From Beverwykella pulmonaria (Eukaryota; Ascomycota; Dothideomycetes; Pleosporales; Melanommataceae), in the NCBI GenBank assembly GCA_001599595.1, contig BCHH01000008.1:664220-728219 (forward strand): a stretch of 64,000 nucleotides of DNA. The letters are read 5' to 3'. The notes under the pieces were generated by a model. That model had not been told where the DNA came from. It did not search any database and saw only the letters and a program-made list of their open reading frames with translations. This document shows, in pieces, positions 31,528-44,609 of this stretch (its first letter is position 1; each line of letters starts with the position of its first letter). Position numbers and translations under genes: made by a program.

Positions 31528-33322
31528 TTGTATTGGGGAAGCTCTTCAGTTCGCACAACGCAGTTAAACAGACATGGAACGTATATAATAGTCGTTTAAC
31601 AAGTTTAAACAAACTCGTAATCTGATAGAATAAAGCGGAAGGCCAAAAGGTTGTTCTCTGCATTTGACTCTGTTTCATGGCCTATATGCAGCCAACAGTT
31701 CTTTCTGCTCAATATTGGATACAGAAAAGCCGCTTGTAGATTGAGGTCGCACCCACCCCTCACTTTTAATACGCTTAATAATTATTACTCTGTAAAAATT
31801 TCTACAGGTCTTTTATGCCTAGTTCTAGAGGTTATGACAGCCACCTCCCGCCTGTAGCCATGCCTTTCTTGCACTATCCGCTATTTCCTTGTGATGAGTC
31901 ATGGCAGGGGAGTTGATACGACTATCTTGAAGCACCGATAGGGGACTAGAAATAACTCAAACTATACTTCTTTTGACTGTGTTGATTTACCGAGAACTTC
32001 TCCATGATTATCCATAGCTCATTGTGCAGGTCAACCAGCCTTGCTCGTATGATCCTCAAGTACTAGTGCAACTCCATGCAATAGAAAAAGCCCTATCTTC
32101 GATGAATTTTGACTACTTGATTTATGTAAATTGATTTGGTTGAGAAGTGCGGGGTGCGGGTAGATAGAACAGAAGCTACTGGGTCCGGCTACGTTCATAT
32201 GGAGGTGGTTTGCTCAACGATTCGTTATGGCGCAGTTGGCGCAAATCTCAGTCTGCTAAGTTTTGAAATAAGAGTGCCGCTAGGATGCCACGTTGTAGAA
32301 AGGAGTTGCAAAATGAGGCATGGCGTGAACTAGACGTGTTGCATTGTTTGGAAATGTGGTGTCATAGTCTGTGTCAAACTAGATGCATAGCTAAACGCCT
32401 CCTTTGGTTACATTGTCGCGTCGTATCAGTGCAGCAGGCGGAGACCCTCTCTATCGCATCTGCATCACACCTAAGCCGGCAAAGTTGCCATGCTAGCTGA
32501 GTCCCATCTCGCTGGAACCGCCGAATTCTGGAAGCTTAAGGTCGATAAAAGGCCATAGGAGTGACAGTGTTAAAGAATTGGAAGAGGAGCAGTATAATAG
32601 AAAGCCGATCCATTTGAGAAAAGTACATAGTAGCTGTTGAAACTCCTGTTATTATGAAAACACGTAGACTGAGAGTAATGTGCAAGCGCACTTGCATTTG
32701 TACTGACGCTAAATTCCGTGGCAAATGTTAGCAGGTATTGGCTTGACAGTACACGGAAAGTTGTAGGCAGAAAAGGGGATGGGGGATGGTCCAGAGGTTA
32801 AGTGGGAAATAATACCGGGACGCCGGGTGAACCCTTTGATAATTGATAATTGATGTTAAACGGGCTACTCGATCCAAGATTATATAGACATAGACCAAAT
32901 GCGGATCTACGACTTTCCAGAGCTCCGAATTTGCTGGCTTAGACGCCTCCATCTTCGGAGGCAGAACCCGGCATATATGGAGGCTTCTAAGCCAATACAA
33001 TATGGTTAAGGAGGAAAGGGTCAGAGCTACGTAGATATTTGGAACTGGCTGTTCTGGCTGTGTTATTATTTGGGCCAGCTGGTATGGGGTATGGGGTATG
33101 GGTTACGGAACTTGTCTGTCAGAACTTCGGCGTGGCGTTTAACCTGGATTTTCTTCAACATTTTCGACCTTTGATAGGAAAACAAATAGTGATGTCTATC
33201 TATTCGTTATCCTAACACTCCCCAAACCCCATGTTAGACACTATATAAAAATACACAAGTGGAATGATATCAAATCTCAATTCACAGTAAGCGTACACAG
33301 TCACTCCCCTATCCTCCTTCCC
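31528..33322. other. Intergenic region between HET gene and CFT2
   Basis: 1.8 kb between two convergent genes. No coding sequence recognised on either strand. Contains a short GGGTAT-type repeat (about 33081-33108) and AT-rich stretches. Confidence 0.4.
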
Positions 33323-36300
33323 TCAACCGCCCGCCACCACCGCGAGCCCTTCATATATCTTCCTCTTAACCTGGAAGAAGCTACTCGACTCGGTATTTTT
33401 TAGGTCTGCAAAACTATACGCGCCTCCATCGACCTCGATCCGGCCCGTAGCCGTCTTCCTCACCGCAACCGTTCCATTAATGACCAGCACACCCTCGCCC
33501 CTGAACTCGGCTGTCATACCGGAAGCCTGCATGATCTTCCTTAGATCCGCGAGTCGGAGGTCGCCGACGTGGAAGGGCTGAGCTACGGAGCGGATAGCAG
33601 TTGCCATGTTTGCGGGCACGACGTCCAGGATGGGCGTAGTGTCCATTTTGTCCTCCTTTGAAGGATCTGGGGGCACGTTTTCAAGTTTAGCCTTTTTCTT
33701 TACTCCGCCTTCTTCTTGCTTGGGTGCTGGTCCCAGAGACGCCGCTGCGAGTCGTCCAGTGATAGCGACAACACCTAGACCTCGAACTTTCTGCCACTGC
33801 AATTTCCGTACCATACCACGACTCAGTTTAACTGTCCATGCGTTTGTGTCGACGCTGGCATCGATCACCATGCCTATGACCGGAGTGAAGACGTCGATTG
33901 CCGCTACTGCGTCGCCAGCCCCCGCATTAAGCAACTTCCGGCATTCTTCTGCAAGTTCGTTCGTCTCTGCTTCCTCGCCGGCAACAAGAATGAGCTTTCT
34001 CGGTCGGATGAGGGGAACCAACATCTGAATCGTGCGCCTGTCGTGAAGACCTGAGAAATCGACAAAGGAGATCTGGCAGTTTAGCTGCAGGACTTCGGCA
34101 CCGAGAATTACTTTCGATGGGCCTTCGATTTTGTCTGGGGTATCCTCTGGTTCGCTGTCTGAAGATTCTGCATCTCCGTCGGGTCCATACGCGTTCGACT
34201 CATCGGCCTTCCGTCGTTTGGCACCACCGTTCGGTATATGTCGTGCGCCGTCGACAGTCCGTACTGCAAGATCATCCCATTTCCGTTTCTGCCCAACAGC
34301 GTTTTCTTTCTTAGATCCTCCATCTCGTAGAGCTTCGCCAGCAACTTGGTCTTCCTCATCCGCGCGGACATATTCTTCTGGTCGGATCAGCTCGCCAAAA
34401 TCGTCCGCACGCCGTCGCTTTCCAACATATGGGAACAGCTTTTCCCGGCCTTTCTTCCCTCGAACTTCGTAGTCGTAAACGTTTTTGCGCCGAATGAGAA
34501 TGTTGATACCCAGCTCTGCATCGCTGAGACCGAGCTTGTTCCGTGCATGTTGCAATGTAGTTGCTGTATTCAAAGCCTTTCCTTGATGCTCAATGTCTGA
34601 GTCTTCCGACGTCGTTGATGTTGATGAGGATCGGTCGTCCACGATGTCTGCCGAAGTCTCTAATGCCGTACTCGAGTCGCCTTGTAATGTGTTCTGTAAT
34701 TGTCGTTGCCTAGCTAAGTATTGCTGGTAGAGGGATAGCTCGTTGCCTTCCAAAGCGACCGTCCGGGTCGACTGCAGGGTTGTTTGGTGGCCGGATGCAT
34801 TGATGGTTGCAGTAGAGAGTGAGTCGTGTCCAGATGATGCGCTTCGCTCATTCCACAGCTCCCAGAGATATCTGCCTAGGCCTTTCGCTTGCGCCCCCGT
34901 TTCACCAATTCGCTCCGTCAGAACAATGAGATTTCGCTCATCTGATGCAAGGCTCTTAATAGCATCCTTTGAAAATCCCCACTCCAAGGATGTGTCGCTT
35001 GCTATTATGACACGGGGTTCTTTCCCTCCCAGCATCCGATTGACGCGAGACCTTTTCTCGAGTATTGTAATATGCTTGAAGTCAAACGGAGCCCTGGCTG
35101 CTCTATCTTCCTCTGCTTTTGCACCATGTTGCTGGCCTCGAGGGCGTTTCTGATCCTGGTCTACTTGCGCACCGCTTGCGGTCTCGAACTCTTTCACGAT
35201 GCCTTCTTCCATCCACTCTAGCATGCTCCGCACGTATCGCATCGTAGCGCCACCAGTTCTACTGGCAAGATAGATTTTCGTGTTCGTTAACGGGCTATTG
35301 CCATCACCCTTTGGTGTCTCTTTTTGCCATGTCTCTTCCAGCAGATAAGCCAGCTCAAGGACGCGAGCACTCGAATCTGAGGGAATAAGCACTGATCCTC
35401 CCTTTCCTACGGTTTCCCGAATCATTGAAATAAGGGCCTCATCTCGCTTGTTGCGTTGTCCCGCAATGGTCACCAGACCGGACCCTTTGCTACTGCAAAT
35501 CATGGCCGTGGGCCGGCGAAGTTGCTCAAGAACCTCTGAGCCGCCGGTCCCAGGACCGCCAAGCCAAGCAGCGCCCGAAAGAACATGTTCCCTTGCCTGG
35601 TTCCAGTCTACGGCGTAGACGACTGACTCCATGCCGTGTTGTATATGCCATATTGTGCCTCCCAATGTGTGCCCAGCGCTGTACGCTGTGATTGTCAGGC
35701 CGCTGAGAGGAGGAGAAAATGGTGATGGAAGAGGTTGGTGAGGCTGGGAGTATTTCAAAGGATTTATCAGGCTAAAGTAGCTGGCAATCTCGTCGGGTGT
35801 CGGCGCTTGTAGGAGTATGTTTGGGGTGTGTCCGTCTTTATACGATGGAATTGAATAGGCCGACTCTGTGAGCGTATCGAGTGATATTATGGAGGATGCA
35901 AGTGGCGTGGAAGCATAGAGGTCCTGTAGCAGGGTCCGCCCGAGCGCTATCACGGGTATAGTCGCATAGACTGGGATGCGCGTGAACAAAGGAAAGTGCT
36001 TGCAGCAGTGGGCAAAGGCTCCCAGATGCGTGGTCGTCGCATGCGTGAGAAGGATGAAGGAAAGCGTAGGAACATGTCTGTGAAGCTTGCAGTTAGTATT
36101 GCGCGTCAATCATACAGAATAAGCAATGCGCGCAGCCTCAGAGCGCGCGTGGGTAGGTGGGTTGTCCGACAAAGGGGAAAGGGAGTATGAGGCCTATAAC
36201 AGCTTGGAGATGGACGCGGGACATACTTTTCGATCTCCTTGAGCTTTTCGACGTCAAAGCTCTCATCCCAGCCCGCGTCAATCAACACTTTGATGCCACC

Positions 36301-36372
36301 GTCGAACTCGAGTAGGGACTGCGATGCAGGGGACGCGGACTGCGCGCCGAGCAGAGGTGTGAAGTTGAACAT
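33323..36372 (-). CDS. CFT2: Cleavage and polyadenylation factor subunit Cft2 (CPSF100)
   Basis: Non-catalytic metallo-beta-lactamase/beta-CASP subunit of the nuclear mRNA 3'-end cleavage machinery, partner of Ysh1/CPSF73. Exon 1 is 36227-36372, exon 2 33323-36077, intron 149 nt (966 aa). The start MFNFTPLLGAQ, then SQSLLEFDGGIKVLIDAGWDE, is the standard Cft2 opening. Across the intron comes EIEKHVPTLSFILLTHATTTHL, where active family members have HxHxDH; only scattered His remain, as expected for the inactive CPSF100 group. YSAGHTLGGTIWHI and the beta-CASP region (RPTAMICSSKG, IASDTSLEWGFSKDAI) follow. A basic/acidic linker (RRADDFGELI, KRRKADESN) precedes the conserved C-terminal end VKRKIYEGLAVVAGG. 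An in-frame ATG at 36387 would add five residues. Confidence 0.95.
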
Positions 36373-39300
36373 GGCAACTGCGGTCAATCTGTAGGCTGAA
36401 GATGACGATAGAGGTGGGGGGGCATGGCGGTCGGTTAACGAGGGTGGTGTGGTTGAAGTTGGCTAGGGCTTGGAGCAGGTACGGTAGAGGTGAGTGAATG
36501 TCATCCGTGACCATCGGGCCGAAGTTGTTCCGGTGCCAAGCAACGTCCGAAACATGGCATCTTTATGTTTCATCGGCTTGCGTGCAGCTCTCGCAGCAGC
36601 ATTCGCTTTAGCTCCCATGATTCGAAAGGCTGATACTAAGCTTGAGCCAGCCGCAGAAAGTTACGGCACGTGATGTTTCGCTTCGGGATACCAGAATGGG
36701 CCGAATGCACAACACCTGCACTTCGCCGCCAACGCTCCACCACACTGCAGGAATCAACCCACCTCTCGGTCGCTGATCATTTCCGCCACTTTGGAGAATA
36801 CACGGCCCGGTCAGGCACGGCCTGGTCTGTGGCCAAGAAGTTTCCTTCGCAGATTGTGTCAACATGCAGCTCTCGTTGTCCTCTCCACTTCAGCGGGCAG
36901 CCCTCGCGGTGCCATCGAGCTGGTACCTCCAAAGCGCTCCCGCACAGGGAATATGGGCTCGGCCGCATTTCCCCCAACATCAATCCCTCTCTTGCAGCTC
37001 GTGGTGCAGCTCTCCCGCCTGGTCTCGAGACGCGAGAGCCAATTAATGGAAGCCAGCGGCCAACCCCGCGCGAGTGCATGGCGCTAAACCTGCACGTCAC
37101 ACATTTACCCTTTCGTTTCTTTTTCTTTCTCCACACCACCGTGCGGCTGCGTGCGCCGTTTGCCTCCGGAGCTGTGTGGGACTGGGCAGATTTGCTCAGT
37201 CTCAACGGCATGGTGGCCCTCTCTGGCTAAGAGGGAGTTCCACTGGGGAGCCGGCAACGACTCGGAGGGAAGCCTCCTATCGGCAGCGTGTGGCCACGGT
37301 GAGCAGATGCGGCTAGAGTTCTGTCTTCGATACTTGATCGATCGGGATACGACAAACTAGCGGGCGCGTCCAAGAACGGCCGGCCACAGTGGCTCTAGGC
37401 TGCCAAATTCGTTGTGAGAAGGTCAGACACTCAGCTGCAGATGGCGTCTTGATTCTCGGCATGTCCTGCTGTGAGCACGCAAATGAAGCCATCGTCGTCT
37501 CCGCACTTCTAATTATCGCACTGGCCCGAGCAAGCAATAGAGTAGATTTGTGACAAAACAAGGGGCTAATGGTTACACGCCAATTTCTCAGACGCTGCTC
37601 CACGAGTACGGTCCTTGTGGGCTGGCGGAATAACCCGAAAGCAACGGAAACGGAAACGATTCTGGAGCCATGTTCCGGAGCGTGCACTCGACCAACCCGT
37701 CCCGTCTCCCGTCGTGTCCAAGCTGTCAATCATTCAGCACAGACGTACTGTAGGAGCGAAATCAAGCCCGGATTCGAGTGGAAAAGGAGCAGACACCAAG
37801 CCATATTGGTTTTTCCCCGAGCTGTCCATACATAGAACGTGCTTCCCTCTCAGAACTGATGACAATCCAAGTTCAGCGTCCTTGAATCAGGTTATTGCTT
37901 TTCCTCATGGCTCTAGGGCGTGCTCGCCAATATGGTGTGCCGCTGCTGTGTTTTAAACTTTGGACCGGCTGGCCGCCCGACTTCGCAATTATGTGGTCTG
38001 TGCAATTCCCCGGGATCTACCCCAGGAGCCCAGTAGTCCTTGCGTTTTCACTGCGGCTTGCAGCTCCAAACGTTCGACACGGCTTGGATAGCTTCGTCAT
38101 CAGCTTCATGCTCGGGTTGACAAATGCCTCTTTCCGTCGCCTGAACAATGTTGCAAGCCCTTCCTGTGCGCAGCCAGGAATGCGATGACTAGTAAGTAGC
38201 ACATGAGGAGGCCATAAAGAGTAACACACACCGCAAAGTGTTGCCATCAGTGGGGCTGGTTTTTCACCTAGGAGGCACCAAAGTCTAGCCTAGAAGGATC
38301 GCGTCCAGCCGTCGTTACGATGGCGTTTGGGTAGTGACCACTAACATAAGCCAGCAGCGATCGAAAGACCATTCTGCAAATCTAGCTTGGCGGTGGGCGG
38401 CGGACTAATCAGAGCGCGAAAGATGCTGCAAGAGCTGCTGCGGTGTTCGCTCGATTGCATACTTCCCCGCTGTCTCATGCCGACAGCTCCTTAAGGCATG
38501 TCAGCCAACAGAGTGCACAGGCGTATGCGAATACAAGGCGAGATATTCGATGAGAATCCGGCCGAGCGAGACGAGTAATGCACATTACAATACGTTCGTA
38601 CATGAGACCGCGGATGAGAAATTGCAGCCTCCACAGAACCGAGCCCACGTACAGCCCGCCTTTCTATGTGGGCGTCCTGGACCTAGCAAAGGCCGTTCGT
38701 GCACAAGTGCTTGTCCTTTATAAGAGCGAGGCCCAGCAGCTTGGGACATCTCCCAGGATCACCCAGTTCATTCACTTCGAGCGTGTGTTTGAGTCGAATT
38801 GGTCGCCGCGGGATCGCTACTTTAACTTACTCTGTCTACTATATCCTCTCGTCCCTACCTTGCTGTGCGACGCGGACTAGAAGTAGACGGGGCCCCCTCT
38901 CACACACCCTGCCCCGGCACTTTAACTCCTGCTCCTAGTCGATAAAGTCGTATTCCCTCCCCGCTCAGCAGATCCTCTTCTTACGCCTCTCCTCCCGCTC
39001 GGCTGCGCGTTGCCTCTCTCCTCTACCACCTACTGCTAAGAACCACGGCCAGGCATTGTCCCTGGTTCAACGCTCGCCGGTCTCTTCTATCCCAAGTCTG
39101 TCTCCAGGCCAGTGCATTTCCAGGAGCATTTGTTGTGCGACGTCTCTGCCGTTCGTTCCACGCCAGCCGTTATTGGTCCTGGCCGCACCCACGACTCGCT
39201 AAAGGCACTTTCCCCCGCTCCTCGCCGTGCGATCGCTCGAGGCATCAGAAGCGAACGGCCTGAATCTTATCCCGTTTTCGCACCGACGACGGCAACGACA

Positions 39301-39541
39301 ATAAATCACTGTCCTTTGACGGCGATCTTGCAGCCAAGACACCGACGAGTCCACCAAGACGTCGCCTGAACCCTACCTCCTTAGCCGTACATATAACCTA
39401 TAGCAGCGCACGCTAAGGTCCTGCTTTCTGCGACCGAGCGTCAACAACACCTCGCCGTACCTCTTGATTAAAGGACTTCAACGTCCAATGCCTATCCTCG
39501 ACTGCCGATAGCCATCACAGTCTCCTTCAACTCCGGACCGA
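36373..39541. other. Long intergenic region / probable long leader of the Zn2Cys6 gene
   Basis: 3.2 kb without a recognised gene. The frame 36670-37230 (186 codons) has no family resemblance and a skewed composition. From about 38820 to 39480 the sequence is CT-rich, as in transcribed leaders of fungal regulators, and it contains upstream open frames at 38578-38880 and 39112-39369. I infer that part of it is 5' UTR of the gene at 39542. Confidence 0.4.
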
Positions 39542-41356
39542 ATGATCTCGACCCTCTCATTCGGGCATCTGCCACCGGGAGCGCACCCCCGCCTGAGCAT
39601 TAGCTCCTCTCCGCAGTCCTCCATGTCGTCCAACAGCGAGTCGCCAATGGACACGCCCACATTCGACTCGAGCCGACTTTCGCTCTCAGACGACACACAA
39701 ACAGAGACTCGGATAGACTCACGTCTTGGTTCGGACGAAATAATACCCAAGGTCGAGGAGCAGGAGTTGCAGCTCGCAGATGTGAAGGCGGAGCCAGTTA
39801 CGGAAGAGCCTCCCATCTCGCCGACTGAGCCTGTGCGGGTCAGGCGCGGACGAGGGCGACCACGAATATATCCCCCGCGCTCTCCCACGACCTCGTCGAA
39901 GGCAACCAAAGCGCGGTCGAAAACTGGTTGTACGACTTGTCGGAAGCGAAAGAAGAAGTGCGACGAGACCAGGCCATTCTGTAAAGAGTCTTTTCCATTA
40001 CTCGTACGCATCGTGTACTGACATACCACAGGCTTGTCTTGCCAGAAGAACAACATACATTGTGAAGGCTACAAACCGGTGGAACTATGGAAGAGCGGGA
40101 AGGAACGGGCCGCAGAAGGTTGGCATACCATCGTTCAAGAGGAGAAAAGCAGGAAGCTAACGTATGTTATAGCCCGGAGACACAGTTTAGACCTGAAGTT
40201 TGAGCTGCCACCGCTTATGGAGGGTGTAGAGAACGATCTCGACCGTGTTTTGCTCCAACACTTTGTCAGCAGAGCCAGTTGCGTTCTCAGTCTGCAAGGC
40301 GACCAACCGACCAACCCATTTACGAAGATCCTGCTCCCTATGGCACTAAAACATGAAGGCCTAATGCACTCTGTGCTATGCCTATCTGCGTCGCACCTTT
40401 GCTCTCTCAGTCCGTCCCAAAGCTACGAAGATCGGCAGACTTTTCACCGCGGTAGGGCTCTACAGCTGCTCAATCAAGATCTTGCAAAGCACAAAGCCGG
40501 CGGAGGAAGTGCTATGATCTACGAGGATTCCAACGTGGCTCAGATTCTGATCCATCTTCTGCACTCGATCTGCGATGGAAACACGTCTGGTGAATACAGA
40601 ATGCATATGATCGCAGCAAAACAAATTGCAATGACGCAGAAGTCCAAAAATCCAGAGTTCCAAACTCTGTTCGACGAGTTTTTCTACTACCATCTGATCG
40701 CTAGCGAGATCACGTCGCTGGATGGCACGGAAATACCCATGATGGACGATTTCAATCTTCCTTTTCAAGTCAATCCGGAGACTGCGGCGCTTATTGGGGT
40801 TTCTGATGGCTTGTTTGGGTTTATTTCCAAAATCAGCAATTTGCGACGCAAGATTCGGAGTCGGATCGACAATCACTTGGATCCTACCATGGACTACGAA
40901 GCATTGATTGCTGCTCATGCCATCGATTCCGGTCTGCGTGCCTGGATCTGCCCACAGACGCCTGGGACTGCACGATACACGGTTTCCATGTTGTACAGGC
41001 AAGCTACTTGGGTATATCTCTATCGCACCACGAAGGAGTCGAAACCGCATCCGTTCATTAAAGGAGCTGTGGATGATGGTATCAAGTATATCAACGACCT
41101 GCCCGCAGAAGGACCGATACAGAGCAACGTTCTACTACCGTTGTTCTTGATCGGATGCGCAGCTTTTGAGCACGACCAGCGTTTGGAGATCAACCGAGCC
41201 TTCAGCGGCTTGATGGCTTCTACCGGCCTCGGGAACATTGCGTTTGCGAAAGAGGTCGTGGACAGGATATGGGAGTTAATGGACGCCGGAGACAGCGAGT
41301 CGTGGGACTGGGAAAAGATTATTAATGGGAAGGGGTGGGACTTTTTGGCGACTTGA
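39542..41356 (+). CDS. Zn2Cys6 transcription factor with Fungal_trans_2-like domain
   Basis: Nuclear DNA-binding regulator, 587 aa, exons 39542-39980 and 40032-41356. The 51-nt intron splits the fourth Cys codon (T|GC), and splicing restores a perfect zinc cluster at residues 130-157: GCTTCRKRKKKCDETRPFC then LSCQKNNIHCEGY (C-x2-C-x6-C-x6-C-x2-C-x6-C). Before it lies an AT-hook-like RRGRGRPRIYPP, after a Ser/acidic-rich N-terminus. After the cluster come KPVELWKSGKERAAEGW and the helical regulatory domain (LLQHFVSRASCVLSL, NPFTKILLPMALKHEGLMHSVLCLSASHL). Targets cannot be read from sequence. Nearest accessory genes are the ABC transporter and FAD monooxygenase to the right, more than 3 kb away. 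An inner Met at 39623 is an alternative start. Confidence 0.93.
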
Positions 41357-44300
41357 AGCATACGTTTACAGGGCGGATGTTTATCTTGTGTTGACTGTAA
41401 ACTGTTCATGCCATATGAGAAAATGGGTTCGGTTTGGGAGGATATCTGATTTTTGTTCACGATGGGGCGCGGCGCATCTCAACTTGGTTATCCGGGTTGC
41501 ATTGGGCAAGGCAAGGCACGTTTTCTTAAGCATGGGAGGCTGTATTGATGCAAAAATGGCTTCTACTTCGGTCATGTTCGCATACGTTTTCTTTCTCCAT
41601 TCTAGTTTTTTTTACTGCTACTTTTTTTTTTCTTCCGTTCCAGCGTTGTCCTTCGTCGGAAAGCTTGGTGTTTCTGCTTGCTGGCATCGGACCGGACCAC
41701 CGAGGGCTCTACAGGCGCAGGAGGCTATAGTCTTTGACACAATTTGGACACGTATGTACGCATTCATGCAAGCGGCTTCCCATTGCCTCCTATCCAGCAT
41801 ACGCATCACGCAAAGCTCAGCGCGAGTGATTCGTCGCTAGGGGCAATGCGCGCTGACCCTGGCCCCACGGCTCGACATTGTCCTCCAATAACGGCCCCTC
41901 CCCGCCCCGGTATATTACCGTCTTCGACTAACGAAGAACGCTTAGGCGTTGATGGCGACCATTCGGTTCTGCCGTGAGACCGAATCATGTGCGAGGCAGG
42001 CGCAGCCGCCGAACGTGTCAAGACTCGAGACGATGCAGAGACGGGTAGGGGAGGTGGGCATTTAACCGGCGGGAGACTAGGACATGGGTGTCTATGTGCC
42101 CATTTTTTGCGGAGAAGACGGCCTCAGGAACGGCTGGCTGGTACAAAATATATATGGGTCTTTGGTGAAAATCATTCCAGCAATGGCAAGGGCGTGGGGG
42201 TGTAGCATGTTTTATTCTCAGCGGCTTGGAAATGATTCCCAGGGCGTGGCGTGAGAAGCGTGATGCCGAGGCGAGCGAAACAGGATTGCGAAAAAGTCGC
42301 TTGCGGGTATTATGGTTTGAGCAGGCTTCCTTTGCTGGCGCGCACGCAAAGGCTTCCTGTTCCTCGGTACTTCGCAGTTTGGAGGGCGCGAGAGAGTCGG
42401 ATATTGGGGACCGTGAGTCGCCAGGCTCAACGGCCCTCCACGAGCGTGGGGGGGCAGTTCCCATAGGAAAGGTTCGCCGTATGCTCCGTACATATGTAGC
42501 TATATCACAAGCAAGCAAAACACTGCACTGATGCTATATCTGTGGTCTGATATCATAGCCATACCAGATTTCCTACTTTGCGTCCTGAACTGTTTGCGCA
42601 ATTTCCACCTGGACGTTTGCGGTACTTCTTCAGGGACGGTTTTCACAATGCGCTTGTTCTGGACGCGTGTGCGTCTTCTTCGAGCTCGGTTCTCGTACAT
42701 CATTCGTGTGACGAGTCCTCATCGGTGGCCCATCTGGGAAGACCGGTAGAGCCGGGTAAGATCGCCTCCAAGCAAATCCAACACTCGCATACACCGCTCC
42801 CACGATATTATTTCCGGTGCTTCATCCACACCGAGCGAGACCCAAAAGTAGATACACAGATATAACCAGAAGAGCGGTCAATTTGCGTAGATGACTCGAG
42901 ATATCGGATCACCGATCATGTCGGAGGTCTGTCCCTGCGTCTGCTCTGCCGGATAACGTATCATGTTGCGCTCCAGCGCTCAGGTGGTGGTGTTGCACTC
43001 ACCGATGTAAGCAGGCTAAGAGCTTGGCCCACGAGGAATCCAAACGGTCTTCTGCAGCGTGAGCTCGAGCTGGGATACGCATGTCTAGCGTGTGCATTTT
43101 CAACAAAGACAGTGTAGGGCTAAATGATTTCATTGGTCCTCGAGCGGTATTAGGCTCCTGAAATACCCTGGGCGGGATACGTGAGTTAGAGCGTCAGTAT
43201 AAACGCTGAACGCCGGTTCGACCGAACGGTGAGCCTCGAAGGAACGAGGCGCATGATCAGCCTTATGAGGGGAAAACCCGCATCAGCAACGACTCACTTG
43301 ATCAAGCTGACACGAGTGAGTCAGCTCGATAAAGTGCTCTATAATGAGCCTCCGGCGAAGAAAATCATTTGAAGCCTTACCAATGAGGCCGGCCAATTGA
43401 CACCATAAACGCTACCGGAGCTCCGTTTCTGATGTCCTATCATGTGCGTGGATACGCCGGTGGGTTTCCATATAGAGGTAAACGTGGAGAAGAGTACGTG
43501 CGGGTGCCACGAGGCGTAGGACAAGGTCCACACGAATCCATAGGCCCGGTCTTTTCACCAAATCTCTTCTTGTCGACAACGACCAGACGAGTTAGGAAAG
43601 GTGATATGTCTCAGCTCGGCTGGCTAATACCAAGAAGAGTGAACTTCTCTCCGACCAGTGTTGGAGGTCCGAAGTGGTTCTTGCCCTGAGACAATTGGGC
43701 ATGGTTTTGATGCTCGGACACGCCGGCTATCTGAGAAGACGAGAGCTGATAGCGTGTCTTGAGCTGCAGGTCGCCGGTTTGGGAAGTCGTGATGTAATAA
43801 TCCATGGTGCTTCTCGTCGGACTCTAGGGAGGCATGATTCAACGATGATGCATGAAGACGTCAAAGCAAAACCGAAGAGACATACGTAGGAGAACCGTCG
43901 TAAGGGTAGGCGATGTGGAACCATTGGTCTCAAGTCTCCTTTACAAGGTAGCGATATGTCGGCGCAGGTGAATGAGGATTAGAGAAACTTAAACCCGGGC
44001 GCTCGTTTCTTTCTTCCGGAACTGGGTCATCCATCATTCCTTCAAAGTGCCGAAACCCCTCGGCATTCACACAAATCACGTTAACGACGTGATCAACTGC
44101 TAGGATTAGGAAGAAAAAAGCGAAAGTAGTCTTAGGAGGAGGAAGGGAACACGCAACCCCGAACGTTACACATGAACTGTCATGACACGTTGCGAATGCG
44201 AACGATGGAGAAACTTGGACAGGGGATGGCGATGGCGTTGCAGCGTGGCGTTGATCTGCCTGGCTTTCGCGCTACCGGTCATCGGTCCCTTCCTCTCTGT

Positions 44301-44609
44301 GGCTTGAATATGTGGTTCAAAGTGACCATCTACTTTCGTCTACCATTGGAGATCAGATCTGAGACATCAAGATCGCGCAGCGCAGTACACAGCGTATTCG
44401 TGGATTATCTCGGCTTCGCAGCAACACTGGCGGCACGATCTTGCAACCGAGGCGGGGATCATGTTGCAACCTTCACGTCGGCTGCTTAGCGAGGGCGCAT
44501 CCTCACCTCATCTCCGTACCCACAGAAGGAATAGGGAGCCATTCTCAGTGTTGGTTGTTTCTTTCTCTGTTTGGCAACATGCCTCTTCCATCTCCACACC
44601 CACAACACC
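41357..44609. other. Long intergenic region
   Basis: 3.25 kb with no recognised gene on either strand. The longest open frame (42018-42518, minus) has no family resemblance. Sequences around 41580-41640 are T-rich and probably 3' UTR of the regulator gene. A tRNA-like stretch near 43160-43230 was examined and rejected. The end serves as promoter of the ABC transporter. Confidence 0.4.

Noticed and set aside
33081..33108. GGGTAT-type repeat resembling telomeric DNA
   Set aside because: Only about four imperfect units and not the TTAGGG sequence; probably a simple repeat.
36670..37230. 186-codon plus-strand open frame
   Set aside because: No recognisable domain, composition unlike the neighbouring genes, and overlapping frames of similar length on the other strand.
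42018..42518. 166-codon minus-strand open frame
   Set aside because: No family resemblance and no supporting splice or promoter context; overlaps several other frames of equal quality.
43160..43230. tRNA-like stretch with GGTTCGACC and a possible D-arm
   Set aside because: No acceptor stem can be closed and the anticodon arm does not fold properly; only the T-loop-like string matches.
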